Both the position numbers and the translations under genes were made by a program. Below, piece after piece: positions 42,514-51,017 of a stretch of 64,000 nucleotides of DNA (its first letter is position 1; each line of letters starts with the position of its first letter). Source of the stretch: Acidimicrobiia bacterium (lineage in GTDB: Bacteria; Actinomycetota; Acidimicrobiia; Spongiisociales; ZC4RG35); assembly GCA_026002975.1 (NCBI GenBank), contig BPGJ01000002.1:163856-227855 (forward strand). The letters are read 5' to 3'. The notes under the pieces were generated by a model that was not told where the DNA came from, ran no database searches, and saw only the letters and a program-made list of their open reading frames with translations.

Positions 42514-44370
42514 TCACCTCCCGAAGAACGTGACGGACATGGGCGGCACGTCGAAGACGAGCGAGTAGGGGCGTCCGTGGCTGGGATGATGTTCGGCGAC
42601 CAACGGTCCCGGCACCAGGCCCGAACCGCCGAACTCGGAGGCGTCACTGCAGGCCAACACGTTCCATTCTCCCTCTGCGGGCACCCCCAGCCGGTAGCCG
42701 TGCCACACCTCCGGGGTGAAGTTGCACACCACCAGAACCGGGGGGTGGTGTGGGGCGGTCCGGAGAAACGCCAACACCGAGCGGGAAACGTCGTCGGCCT
42801 CGACCCATTCGAACCCCCAGGGGGAGCAGTCACCCAGGTGGAGGGCCGGTACTTCCCGGTACAGGCGGTTGAGCCGCGAAACCCACTCCAACACCCCCCG
42901 ATGCAGTGGATGCTCCAAGAGCCCGAACGGCACCTGGCCGGTGTGGTCCCACTCCCACGGGTTGGCGATCTCGGCTCCCATGAACACCAGCTTCTTCCCG
43001 GGAAGCGACCACTGGTAGCCGAGGAGGGCCCGCAGCCCGGCGAACCGCCTCCATTCGTCACCGGGCTGTTTCCCCAGCAGGGACCGTTTCCCGTGAACCA
43101 CTTCGTCGTGGCTGAGGGCCAGGGTGTAGTTCTCGCTGAAGGCGTAGAGGCTGCGGAAGGTGAGGAGCCGATGGTTGTCCTCGAAACCGCGGTAGATCGG
43201 GTCGAGGGTGAAGTACCTGAGGGTGTCGTTCATCCACCCCATGTCCCACTTGAAACCGAATCCCAGACCTCCCAGGTCGACCGGCCGGGAAACCATCGGC
43301 CAGGCGGTGGACTCCTCGGCGTACATCTGGACGTCGGGGAAACGCAGATACACCGACGAGTTGAGGCGGCGGAGGAAGTCGACCGCCTCCAGGTTCTCCC
43401 GACCTCCGTACCGGTTGGGAACCCATTCGCCTTCCCGGCGTGAGTAGTCGAGGTAGAGCATGGAAGCGACGGCGTCGACCCTCAGCCCGTCGACGTGGTA
43501 CACGTCGAAGAAGAGGTGGGCGCTGGACAGCAGGAAGGACCTGACCTCGTTACGTCCGTAGTTGAACACGAACGACCCCCAGTCGGGGTGGTAGCCCTGC
43601 CGGGGATCCGCGTGTTCATACAGGTGGGTTCCGTCGAACCAGCCGAGCCCGTGGGAGTCGACTGCGAAGTGGGACGGCACCCAGTCGAGGATCACCCCGA
43701 TCCCGTGTTGGTGCATGATGTCGACGAACTCCATGAAGCCCTGCGGGGTTCCGTAGCGGGAGGTCGGCGCGAAGTAGCCGGTGGTCTGATAACCCCAGGA
43801 CCCGTCGAAGGGATGCTCGGTGATGGGGAGCAGCTCGATGTGGGTGAAGCCGGTGCGTTCCAGATGTTCGGCCAGTCCTTTGGCCAGAGCGGGGTAGCTG
43901 AGTTCGTGCCGGCGGGACCAGGAGCCGAGATGGCACTCGTAGATGGAGATCGGAGCCTCCAGGGAGTTGGCTCGGCCTCGTGTCCGCATCCACTCGTCGT
44001 CGCCCCATCGGTAGGAGAGGTCCCACACCCGGGAGGCGGTGGCGGGAGGGGTCTCGGCATGGAACGCCAACGGGTCGGCTTTCTCCAAGATGCGGCCTTC
44101 CCGGGTGGTGATCGCATACTTGTACGCGTCCCCTTTCTTCACCCTGTCGATCCGCGTCTCCCACACTCCCGACTCCGACGGATACATGGGGTTCGCGTGA
44201 CGATCCCAGCCGTTGAAGTCCCCGACCACCGCCACGGCTGCGGCGTTGGGCGCCCACACCCGGAAGGTGGCCGATCCGTCTTCGAGGTGGCATCCGAGCA
44301 CCTCGTAGAGCCGTTCGTGCTCGCCGGCGTTGAACAGCCAGCGGTCATCGTCGGTGAAAGGCCGGGCCAT
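42514..44370 (-). CDS. glgB: 1,4-alpha-glucan branching enzyme
   Basis: A 618-residue GH13 branching enzyme. A CBM48 domain (FRVWAPNAAAVAVVGDFNGWD) is followed by the catalytic barrel with DWVPSHF, DGLRVDAVASMLYLDYSR (nucleophile), YAEESTAWP (acid/base) and LSHDEVVHGK. It transfers chains to form alpha-1,6 branches on the glucan made by GlgE or GlgA. It lacks the extra N-terminal domain of the longest GlgB forms. A TAGTCT hexamer lies 9 nt before the ATG. Confidence 0.96.
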   Translation of the reverse strand: MARPFTDDDRWLFNAGEHERLYEVLGCHLEDGSATFRVWAPNAAAVAVVGDFNGWDRHANPMYPSESGVWETRIDRVKKGDAYKYAITTREGRILEKADPLAFHAETPPATASRVWDLSYRWGDDEWMRTRGRANSLEAPISIYECHLGSWSRRHELSYPALAKGLAEHLERTGFTHIELLPITEHPFDGSWGYQTTGYFAPTSRYGTPQGFMEFVDIMHQHGIGVILDWVPSHFAVDSHGLGWFDGTHLYEHADPRQGYHPDWGSFVFNYGRNEVRSFLLSSAHLFFDVYHVDGLRVDAVASMLYLDYSRREGEWVPNRYGGRENLEAVDFLRRLNSSVYLRFPDVQMYAEESTAWPMVSRPVDLGGLGFGFKWDMGWMNDTLRYFTLDPIYRGFEDNHRLLTFRSLYAFSENYTLALSHDEVVHGKRSLLGKQPGDEWRRFAGLRALLGYQWSLPGKKLVFMGAEIANPWEWDHTGQVPFGLLEHPLHRGVLEWVSRLNRLYREVPALHLGDCSPWGFEWVEADDVSRSVLAFLRTAPHHPPVLVVCNFTPEVWHGYRLGVPAEGEWNVLACSDASEFGGSGLVPGPLVAEHHPSHGRPYSLVFDVPPMSVTFFGR

Positions 44371-44379
44371 CTGTCTTCG

Positions 44380-44385
44380 AGACTA
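44380..44385 (-). promoter_or_regulatory. -10 element of the glgB-glgC operon
   Basis: TAGTCT on the minus strand, 9 nt upstream of the glgB ATG; no Shine-Dalgarno sequence in the spacer. Confidence 0.55.
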
Positions 44386-44408
44386 GGCGGCGGCGGGTCC
44401 CGGCGGGA

Positions 44409-44963
44409 TCACATCCAGGCGTCGGCCCGTTCCAGCAGGTAGAGGCTCACGTTGCGGGCCCGATCGAGGGCGTCGCAGAGCTGCTCCTGGAACGCGGCGA
44501 TCTTCACCAACGAGACCTGGGTGCGACCCACCAGCTGGAGTCGCCGCTCCGGTGCGTCTGAGACGGCCCCGAACGAGTCGATGGCCGACACCTCCACCGG
44601 GAGCAGCGTCCCGCCGATCCCGGCCAGGTCGGTGGCCAGGACCAGGAGATCGGGGGGACTCACCAAAGGCGGCATCCCCCAGTTGAAGTAGAGCTGGAGC
44701 TGGTATTCGTCTTCCACCTGGGAGACGTCGTCCCCGGCCTCCTCGAGTCGGTCGAGGAAATCGAGCAACACCCTCGGGTCGACGTCCAGGGCCAGATGGA
44801 GGTCGAGCGGCCCGTTGCAGGCTTCTTCGGGGTGGGCGTCGATCTCCCAGGACTGGCGGAGCGAGTAGGTCTCCACGAAGTGGCGTTCGTCGTGCACGTG
44901 GAAGCCGTGATCCACGGCGTGTTCTTTCAGGTCGGCGACGAAACCGTGGATGTCGATGGCCAT
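44409..44963 (-). CDS. Conserved hypothetical protein, soluble
   Basis: A 184-residue acidic soluble protein, not recognised as a named family. It begins IDIHGFVADLKEHAVDHGFHVHDE and has a conserved-looking core around YFNWGMPPLVSPPDLLVLATDLAG. There is no signal peptide or membrane segment. A TAGTCT -10 lies 9 nt before the ATG, identical in sequence and spacing to that of glgB 590 bp away, so the two may be co-regulated. No function is assigned. Confidence 0.7.
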   Translation of the reverse strand: MAIDIHGFVADLKEHAVDHGFHVHDERHFVETYSLRQSWEIDAHPEEACNGPLDLHLALDVDPRVLLDFLDRLEEAGDDVSQVEDEYQLQLYFNWGMPPLVSPPDLLVLATDLAGIGGTLLPVEVSAIDSFGAVSDAPERRLQLVGRTQVSLVKIAAFQEQLCDALDRARNVSLYLLERADAWM

Positions 44964-44972
44964 GCCCCGGCC

Positions 44973-44978
44973 AGACTA
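44973..44978 (-). promoter_or_regulatory. -10 element of the hypothetical gene
   Basis: TAGTCT on the minus strand, 9 nt upstream of the ATG at 44963. Confidence 0.55.
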
Positions 44979-45007
44979 TCCGCCCCCAAGACCACCCGAA
45001 AGGCGGT

Positions 45008-45943
45008 TCATCTCCGGTTCTTCCGCAACCCGACCAACAGCCCCACCAGGAACGCCGCCACCACCAGCAGGGGGCTCCCGGAGGGCTCCTCTTCCTCGAT
45101 CTCCTTCGCTTCGACCGGAGCCGAACCATCCGTCAAGGCTTTGGTCACCTCGGCTCCGAAGAGGTACACCTGCCAAGCCAGGTTGAAGAAGAACAGCAGG
45201 ATGGCGACCCCGCCGAGAACCCCGAGGGCGCTGGGTCCCTCCCGCCCGACCCTGGAGAGATAGACCCCGACCCCGGCCGAAGCCACCAGCAGCGCGACCG
45301 CGGTGAACACGCCTCCTCGGAGGGCGGCCCGCCACGGAATCTGGGCGGTGGTGAACCACTGGAAGCTCAGGGCTATCACCACCGCCAGATAACCCAATGC
45401 CAGCACCGGGACGCCCAAACCGGCCACCCAGCCGGGAACTCCGAACAGCTCGGCCAGCCGGTCGAGCACAGCCACCGCCACCAGGGGCAGCAGCACCAGC
45501 AGCGCGAACACGAGAGCCGTCACCGCAGCCAGGAGTCGCTGGACCAACACACCGACGACGCCTTCCATGCGCCGCTGCGATACACCGAACACGTCGGAGA
45601 GGGCCGCCTGCAGCTGAAGGAACACGGCCGACCCGGCCACGGCGGCCAGTCCCACACCCAAACCCAGGGACGCCGGCGCGGAGTCGACCACCCGGAGGAG
45701 TATGTCCTCGAGTTGGGCGGCCACCTGGGTGCCCACCACCTCCTCGGCTTGGGCGATCACCGTGGCCAGGGCGGAACGGTCGCCCAACACGAAGCCGGCG
45801 ACGGCGGAAGCCACGAACAGCAGGGGAACCAGGGAGAACAGGGTCGTAAACGCCAGGGCGGTGGCCATCCGGCCGGCCCGGTCCTCCCCGAACGCAGCCG
45901 CGGCCCGCAACAGCAGATCCCGAAGGTCCTTCAATCGGTCCAC
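45008..45943 (-). CDS. YihY/BrkB-family inner membrane protein
   Basis: A 311-residue protein with six predicted transmembrane segments. It has the YihY features ALAFTTLFSLVPLLFVASAV near the N-terminus and the late IPWRAALRGGVFTAVALL and FFFNLAWQVYLFGAEVTKAL segments. A short C-terminal acidic stretch precedes one extra hydrophobic tail ending in RKNRR. Family function is not settled; transport or envelope roles are proposed. The GTG start lies 8 nt after a TAGGAT -10. Confidence 0.9.
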   Translation of the reverse strand: MDRLKDLRDLLLRAAAAFGEDRAGRMATALAFTTLFSLVPLLFVASAVAGFVLGDRSALATVIAQAEEVVGTQVAAQLEDILLRVVDSAPASLGLGVGLAAVAGSAVFLQLQAALSDVFGVSQRRMEGVVGVLVQRLLAAVTALVFALLVLLPLVAVAVLDRLAELFGVPGWVAGLGVPVLALGYLAVVIALSFQWFTTAQIPWRAALRGGVFTAVALLVASAGVGVYLSRVGREGPSALGVLGGVAILLFFFNLAWQVYLFGAEVTKALTDGSAPVEAKEIEEEEPSGSPLLVVAAFLVGLLVGLRKNRR

Positions 45944-45951
45944 GGCGACCC

Positions 45952-45981
45952 ATCCTACGGACAGGCCCCCGCACCTACCCT
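45952..45981. promoter_or_regulatory. Divergent promoter pair, yihY-like (-) and ligC (+)
   Basis: TAGGAT on the minus strand (45957-45952) lies 8 nt before the YihY GTG. TACCCT on the plus strand (45976-45981) lies 6 nt before the ligC ATG. Both genes are inferred to be leaderless and only 44 bp separate the two start codons. Confidence 0.5.
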
Positions 45982-45987
45982 GGAAGC

Positions 45988-47016
45988 ATGGATTGGCCGT
46001 TCGACCCGCCCCTGCCGACCATGGAGGCCCGCACCACCGAGACCTGGCCTGAGGGAGAACTGGCCTACGAACCGAAGTGGGACGGCTTCCGGGTGCTGGC
46101 CTGGGGTCCCGGCCCCTCGGGCGAGGTCCGGCTCGATTCCCGGAACGGACGGCCCCTGCTTCGCTACTTCCCCGAGCTGGCAGACCCGCTGGGCGATCTT
46201 CCGGGAGGGACGGTGGTCGACGGGGAGGTGGTCGTCGTGGTGGGCGACGTCACCAGCTTCGACTCCCTCCAACTCCGCATCCACCCCGCCGAGTCGCGGA
46301 TCAGACGCCTCGCCGAAGAGCTGCCTGCGCGTCTGGTGGCGTTCGACCTCTTGGCGCTGGAAGGGAGGGACCTCAGGCGTCTCCCCTTCAGGGAACGCCG
46401 AGCGGCTCTCACCGGGTTGCGGCTACCCGAACGTTGGCATCTCACCCCCAGCACCGAAGATCCGGCGACGGCTCGGCGATGGTTCGACGAGTTCGAGGCG
46501 GCGGGTTGCGACGGGATAGTCGCCAAACGGCTCGACCTGGAATACCGGAGCGGTGAGCGGGCCATGTGGAAGGTGAAGCACCGACGCACCGTCGATTGTG
46601 TGGTGGGGGGTTACCGGGTCCACAAGGACGGCGGGAAGGTCGGTTCGATCCTGCTCGGGTTGTACACCCCCGAGGGGGACCTCACCTTCGTGGGACACTG
46701 CTCGGGATTCGGCGGACAGGACCCCGCCGAGATCCTGGCGTTGCTCGAGGAGCTGAGAGCGGAAGAGAGCTTCGGTGGCGACGGACCGGTTCGGGTTCCC
46801 GGCGGGGAGAGCCGTTGGACCGGCGGACGCGACCTGTCATGGGTGCCGGTGAGACCGGCGGTCGTGGTCGAGGTGAGTTACGACCAGCTCGAGAACGGAC
46901 GTTTCCGTCACGCCACCCGGTTCCACCGCTGGCGCCCGGACAAGGACCCGACAGAGTGCACCATCGATCAGCTGGCCCGACCCTCGGGACCCGGCTTCTC
47001 CCGGGTGGTGGGCTGA
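45988..47016 (+). CDS. ligC: ATP-dependent DNA ligase, LigC type
   Basis: A 342-residue ATP-dependent ligase. The adenylated lysine is Lys30 in EPKWDGFR. Further nucleotidyltransferase motifs are VVDGEVVV, GCDGIVAKRLDLEY and WKVKHRRTVDCVVGG, followed by an OB-fold domain. Length and architecture match mycobacterial LigC, which works in base-excision repair with Prim-PolC. Here the Prim-PolC homolog is convergent, not co-directional, and overlaps ligC by 49 nt at the 3' ends. No ku gene is in the window. Confidence 0.92.
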   Translation: MDWPFDPPLPTMEARTTETWPEGELAYEPKWDGFRVLAWGPGPSGEVRLDSRNGRPLLRYFPELADPLGDLPGGTVVDGEVVVVVGDVTSFDSLQLRIHPAESRIRRLAEELPARLVAFDLLALEGRDLRRLPFRERRAALTGLRLPERWHLTPSTEDPATARRWFDEFEAAGCDGIVAKRLDLEYRSGERAMWKVKHRRTVDCVVGGYRVHKDGGKVGSILLGLYTPEGDLTFVGHCSGFGGQDPAEILALLEELRAEESFGGDGPVRVPGGESRWTGGRDLSWVPVRPAVVVEVSYDQLENGRFRHATRFHRWRPDKDPTECTIDQLARPSGPGFSRVVG

Positions 47017-48005
47017 CGCCTCTTCGACGGCTGCACCCGGGGCGGCTCGTTCGGCTGTTTCGGGTAGTGAGGGGGCCAAGGCGCGTCGGGTAGGCCTCGA
47101 ACCTTCTCGTCGACGTCGGCCATCTCCAACAGTCGGTCGATCCGGCCCGGGGCGTCGTCCATCCCGGCCATCAGGTCACCCACCTTCAGATACCGGTCCG
47201 GAACATAACGGTCCATCGGGAAGTCCTCGGGACGAACCGAGTCGAGCTCCTCCCAACGGAACGGAGCCGACACCAGGCCGCTAGGACGGACTCCGTACGC
47301 CGCGGAGACGGTCTTGTCTCTTGCCATCTGGTTGTAGTCGATGAACACCCCCCTGCGTTCCTCCTTCCACCAGGAGGTCGTGACCAGATCCGGCCGGCGA
47401 CGTTCCAGCTCCCGGGCGAAGGCCAGCACCGCCCTCCTGGCTTCGACGAACCCCCATCGGGGTTCGATCCGCACGTAGACGTGAATGCCCCGCCCGCCCG
47501 ACGTCTTGGGCCACCCCACCAGACCCAGCTCGTCGAGGAGTTCACGGGCGGCGCCCACCGCCTCCCGCACCCGGTCGAAACCGAACCCGGGGGTCGGATC
47601 GAAGTCGAGCCTCAACTCGTCGGGATGGTCGGTGTCGGAGGCTCGAACCGGCCAGGGATGCAAGTCGAGGCAGCCGAGCTGGACCAGCCGGATCACGTCC
47701 GCCGGGCGCCGCGGCACCACCATCCTTCCCGGCCGTTGCGAGGGGAACGCGACATCCACCACGTCGAACGGGGTCCCTTTGGGGGCGCGCTTCTGATAGA
47801 TGGGGTCGACCTCGACCGATTCCATGTACCGCTTGAGCATGGTGGGCCGATCCCGGACTGCCCGGAAGGCGCCGTCCAGGCACCCCAGGAAGTGGTGCAC
47901 CACGTCGAGTTTGGTCCATCCCCGGGCGGGAAACAGCACCTTGTCCGGGGAGGTGATCCGAATCCGTTCGCCCTCGACCTCTACTTCGACGCCCGAGGAG
48001 GTCAC
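46968..48005 (-). CDS. Prim-PolC / LigD-type polymerase domain protein
   Basis: A 345-residue stand-alone AEP polymerase. It starts like LigD polymerase domains (ITSPDKVLFPARGWTKLDVVHHF) and has the catalytic-core segments LRLDFDPTPG (metal aspartates), SGGRGIHVYVRI and FIDYNQMARDKT. In mycobacteria the equal-length Prim-PolC fills short gaps with LigC. The Pro/Arg-rich tail overlaps the convergent ligC coding end. The GTG start lies 13 nt after the stop of the small membrane protein gene, so the two minus-strand genes are probably one operon. Confidence 0.92.
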   Translation of the reverse strand: MTSSGVEVEVEGERIRITSPDKVLFPARGWTKLDVVHHFLGCLDGAFRAVRDRPTMLKRYMESVEVDPIYQKRAPKGTPFDVVDVAFPSQRPGRMVVPRRPADVIRLVQLGCLDLHPWPVRASDTDHPDELRLDFDPTPGFGFDRVREAVGAARELLDELGLVGWPKTSGGRGIHVYVRIEPRWGFVEARRAVLAFARELERRRPDLVTTSWWKEERRGVFIDYNQMARDKTVSAAYGVRPSGLVSAPFRWEELDSVRPEDFPMDRYVPDRYLKVGDLMAGMDDAPGRIDRLLEMADVDEKVRGLPDAPWPPHYPKQPNEPPRVQPSKRRQPTTREKPGPEGRAS

Positions 48006-48018
48006 CGGCCGTCCCGGC

Positions 48019-48465
48019 TCAGGCCCCCCACTTGTACACCATGGCGACGACCGCCACGACCAGGATCAGATTGTCGAGCAGACTCACCCGGCGGAGACGG
48101 TCGTACGCGTCGGCGACCTGGGCTTCGTCCTCCTTCTGGTGGGCGGCCAACCCGTCGGAGAAGATCTTCGGAAAGATCAACGCTCCGAGCAGAGCACTCA
48201 CCACCACCACCGCGAACCCGATCACCACGAAGGGATCCTCGAAGTCGTAGATCCCGTCGATCACCAGCCATATCCCCGACACTACGACCAGCACACCCGC
48301 GACGTTGAAGTACACCCGCCCCATGGCACCGGCCGCGGTCATGTAGGCGGCTCCCGCCGAGTGCCCCAGGCGTCGGAAACGGGAAGCCAGGAAGGCCACA
48401 CCGTAGGAACCTCCGATCCAGGCGGCGGCGGCCAGGATGTGGATCACCAGAAGCACGTTACGCAA
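48019..48465 (-). CDS. Small membrane protein, DUF2269/CopD-like
   Basis: A 148-residue protein with four transmembrane helices. It begins NVLLVIHILAAAAWIGGSYGV, a His/Trp-containing helix typical of DUF2269-like and CopD-like families, and has a second pair of helices from VYFNVAGVLVVVSGIWLV. The TTG at 48465 is chosen because GGGAGG lies 7 nt upstream and the conserved helix follows at once; the long ORF-track version runs antisense into the MFS gene. Function is unknown, possibly heme or metal related. Confidence 0.75.
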   Translation of the reverse strand: MRNVLLVIHILAAAAWIGGSYGVAFLASRFRRLGHSAGAAYMTAAGAMGRVYFNVAGVLVVVSGIWLVIDGIYDFEDPFVVIGFAVVVVSALLGALIFPKIFSDGLAAHQKEDEAQVADAYDRLRRVSLLDNLILVVAVVAMVYKWGA

Positions 48466-48509
48466 TCTCGGCCTCCCGTCTAGGTGGTGGGGACGATAGC
48501 GTGTGGCCA

Positions 48510-48515
48510 TAGACT
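48510..48515 (+). promoter_or_regulatory. -10 element of the MFS_3 gene
   Basis: TAGACT lies 8 nt before the ATG at 48524 and decides that start over the GTG at 48503 given by the ORF track. Confidence 0.55.
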
Positions 48516-48523
48516 GCGCTGCC

Positions 48524-50203
48524 ATGGCCGTCGAAGCCGTGGCGCCTCTCCGCATCCGCCGGTTCCGAGCCCTGTGGATTGCCTCCGTGTTCTCGAACAT
48601 CGGCTCGTTCCTGCAGTCGGTGGCGGCCGCCTGGCTGATGCTGGAGCTGACCGACTCGCCCACCTGGGTCGGTCTGATGACCGCTTCCACCACCCTGCCG
48701 ATCCTGTTCCTGGCGCTGGCCGCCGGCGCCTTGGCCGACATGCTCGACCGAACCAAGGTGATGCAGGCGGCTCAGCTCCTGATGGGCGCCACCGCGGCGA
48801 CCATGGCGATCCTGACCTGGAAGGGTTGGATGACCCCGGGGCTCCTCCTCGGCTTGGGCCTACTCCTGGGGGTGGGGGTGGCCTTCAACCTCCCGGCTTG
48901 GCAGGCGCTGGTTCCCGATCTGGTTCCGAGAGGGCTGGTTGCTTCGGCGGTGGCCCTCAACTCGGTGGCGTTCAACGTCGCCCGTTCTGTCGGTCCGGCC
49001 CTCGGCGGCCTGATCGTCGCCGCCTCGGGCCCGGACGCGGCTTTCGCCCTCAACGCGGCGAGCTACCTGGGTGTCATCGTGGTGGTGGCTCGCCTGTCCC
49101 AGGTGATGACCTTCCCGGAGCGGGACCCCACCCCGGTATCGGTGGCGATCGGTCTGGGTATCCGGTACGCCCGCTACACCCCGCCGTTCCGACGCCTCCT
49201 CGCCGCGACCGCGTTGTTCGCCCTCACCTCGGCGGTGGTTCAGACCCTGCTCCCCAACCTGACCCGGGACGAGCTCGGCGGCGACGCGTTCCTCCTCGGG
49301 GTGCTGCTGGGGAGTTTCGGTTTGGGTGCGCTGGTCGGGGCGTTGGTTCGACCGTGGCTGGTGGGCAGTTTGGGCTCTCGGTCGGTTCCGGTCACGGTGG
49401 GAGGGGTGGCGGCCGCCGGGATGGGTCTGGGAGTGGCGTCCCAGCCGGTGTTGGCAGCCGCGCTGCTGATGATCGCCGGGGCATGCTGGGTGTTGACGCT
49501 GACCACCTTCAACTCCACCGCCCAACTCATGGCCCCGGAATGGGTGAGGGGCCGGGCCATGAGCCTGTACTCGTTGGCCTTCGTGGGGGTCTTTCCGCTG
49601 GGTTCGATCCTCTCGGGGGTGGTGGCCGAGTTGGTCGGCGTCCGCGGAGCGTACCTCCTGATGTCGGCGGCCGGTGTGGTGTTGGCCGTCGCCATCCCGC
49701 GCTTCCGCCTGCCGACCCCGGCCGACGTGGAAGCACCCGAGTTCAGCCCCGAGTCGCTGCCGGAACATCCCGACACCGAAGGGGGCCCCGTCATGGTGCT
49801 CAACACCTGGCAGGTCCCCTCCTCACGCATGGCCGAATTCCTCGAGCTGATGCGAGAGATTCGGCTGGTGAGGCTCCGGACCGGTGCCTACCGATGGCGC
49901 CTGTATCGGGATTCGGGGGATCCACATCGGCTCACCGAGGTGTTCCTCTGTGTGTCGTGGAACGAGCACCTGGCGATGCATCGCCGGACCGACGACGCAT
50001 CCCGTGACCTGATTCGCCGGGCCAGGAGCCTCGATCGGGACGGTAGGCCGACCAGCGTCCACCTGGTGGCGGTCGACATCGAGGAGCCCGAAGGCTGGGA
50101 ACTCCTGGTGACCGCCCACGAGGAGTACCACCGCTCCGATGGGGCGGTGCCGCTCGAGGAGAGGAGGGAACATGGAGACCGTCAGGCTCGAGAAGTCCGG
50201 TAG
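48524..50203 (+). CDS. MFS_3-family transporter (EntS-like) with C-terminal soluble domain
   Basis: A 559-residue protein. Residues up to about 410 form a twelve-helix MFS domain with the MFS_3 opening [30 protein letters not shown] and the [11 protein letters not shown] loop. The last 150 residues are soluble and resemble the ABM-like dimeric domain ([23 protein letters not shown]) found in this Pfam family. Relatives export siderophores or drugs. The ATG at 48524 is used because of the TAGACT -10. The coding end overlaps the enoyl-CoA hydratase start by 32 nt. Confidence 0.9.
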   Translation: MAVEAVAPLRIRRFRALWIASVFSNIGSFLQSVAAAWLMLELTDSPTWVGLMTASTTLPILFLALAAGALADMLDRTKVMQAAQLLMGATAATMAILTWKGWMTPGLLLGLGLLLGVGVAFNLPAWQALVPDLVPRGLVASAVALNSVAFNVARSVGPALGGLIVAASGPDAAFALNAASYLGVIVVVARLSQVMTFPERDPTPVSVAIGLGIRYARYTPPFRRLLAATALFALTSAVVQTLLPNLTRDELGGDAFLLGVLLGSFGLGALVGALVRPWLVGSLGSRSVPVTVGGVAAAGMGLGVASQPVLAAALLMIAGACWVLTLTTFNSTAQLMAPEWVRGRAMSLYSLAFVGVFPLGSILSGVVAELVGVRGAYLLMSAAGVVLAVAIPRFRLPTPADVEAPEFSPESLPEHPDTEGGPVMVLNTWQVPSSRMAEFLELMREIRLVRLRTGAYRWRLYRDSGDPHRLTEVFLCVSWNEHLAMHRRTDDASRDLIRRARSLDRDGRPTSVHLVAVDIEEPEGWELLVTAHEEYHRSDGAVPLEERREHGDRQAREVR

Positions 50204-51017
50204 GGTCGCCACGATCGTCCTCGACCGGCCCGAACGCCTCAACGCGATCGACGAGCGGATGCCGGGCGAGATCGCCGAAGCGGTCGAGGCGGTCGAGGCC
50301 GACGACGAGATCCACGTCGTGGTGGTCACCGGGGCGGGACGGGCCTTCTGCGCCGGATACGACCTCGAGGAGTTCGCAGAGAGACCAGACGCCCCCTACA
50401 GCCAGGCCATGCCCTGGGATCCCACCGTGGACTTCAAGATGATGTGGCGTAACACCGAACGCTTCATGTCGCTGTGGCGTTGCACCAAACCCACCATCGC
50501 CAAGGTGCGGGGCTACGCGGTGGCGGGCGGTTCCGACGTCGCCTTGGCCTGCGACATGGTGGTGATGGCCGAGGACGCAAAGATCGGCTACCCGCCTGCC
50601 CGGGTGTGGGGGTGCCCCACGACCGCCATGTGGGTGTTCCGGGTTGGAGCCGAACAGGCCAAGCGTCTGCTGTTCACCGGCGACCTGATAGACGGCCGGG
50701 AGGCCAAGCGGATCGGCCTGGTGTTGGACGCCGTTCCGGAGGCGGAGCTGGACGGGGCGGTCGACGCGCTGGCCGAACGGATAGCGGGAGTACCCAGAAA
50801 CCAGTTGATGATGCACAAGATGATGATCAACCACGCCGTCGAGCAGATGGGGCTGACGTCCACCCAGATGCTCGCCACCTGGTTCGACGGGATAGCCCGT
50901 CACACCCCCGAGGGGATCTGGTTCAAACGCCGAGCCGAACAGGTGGGTTTCGCCCAAGCGGTGAGGGAGCGAGACTCGGGCCGGCCGATCGGTCGGGTGT
51001 CACCCCAGGATGGCTAG
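50172..51017 (+). CDS. Enoyl-CoA hydratase/isomerase family protein
   Basis: A 281-residue crotonase-fold protein. The CoA and oxyanion-hole segments are [14 protein letters not shown] and [36 protein letters not shown]. The residues after the second oxyanion loop (RVWGCPTT) differ from the classic catalytic glutamate pattern of hydratases, so isomerase or another crotonase reaction is possible. The ATG at 50172 has a GAGGAGGGAA ribosome-binding site and overlaps the MFS end. Its 3' end overlaps treS by 18 nt. Confidence 0.9.
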   Translation: METVRLEKSGRVATIVLDRPERLNAIDERMPGEIAEAVEAVEADDEIHVVVVTGAGRAFCAGYDLEEFAERPDAPYSQAMPWDPTVDFKMMWRNTERFMSLWRCTKPTIAKVRGYAVAGGSDVALACDMVVMAEDAKIGYPPARVWGCPTTAMWVFRVGAEQAKRLLFTGDLIDGREAKRIGLVLDAVPEAELDGAVDALAERIAGVPRNQLMMHKMMINHAVEQMGLTSTQMLATWFDGIARHTPEGIWFKRRAEQVGFAQAVRERDSGRPIGRVSPQDG

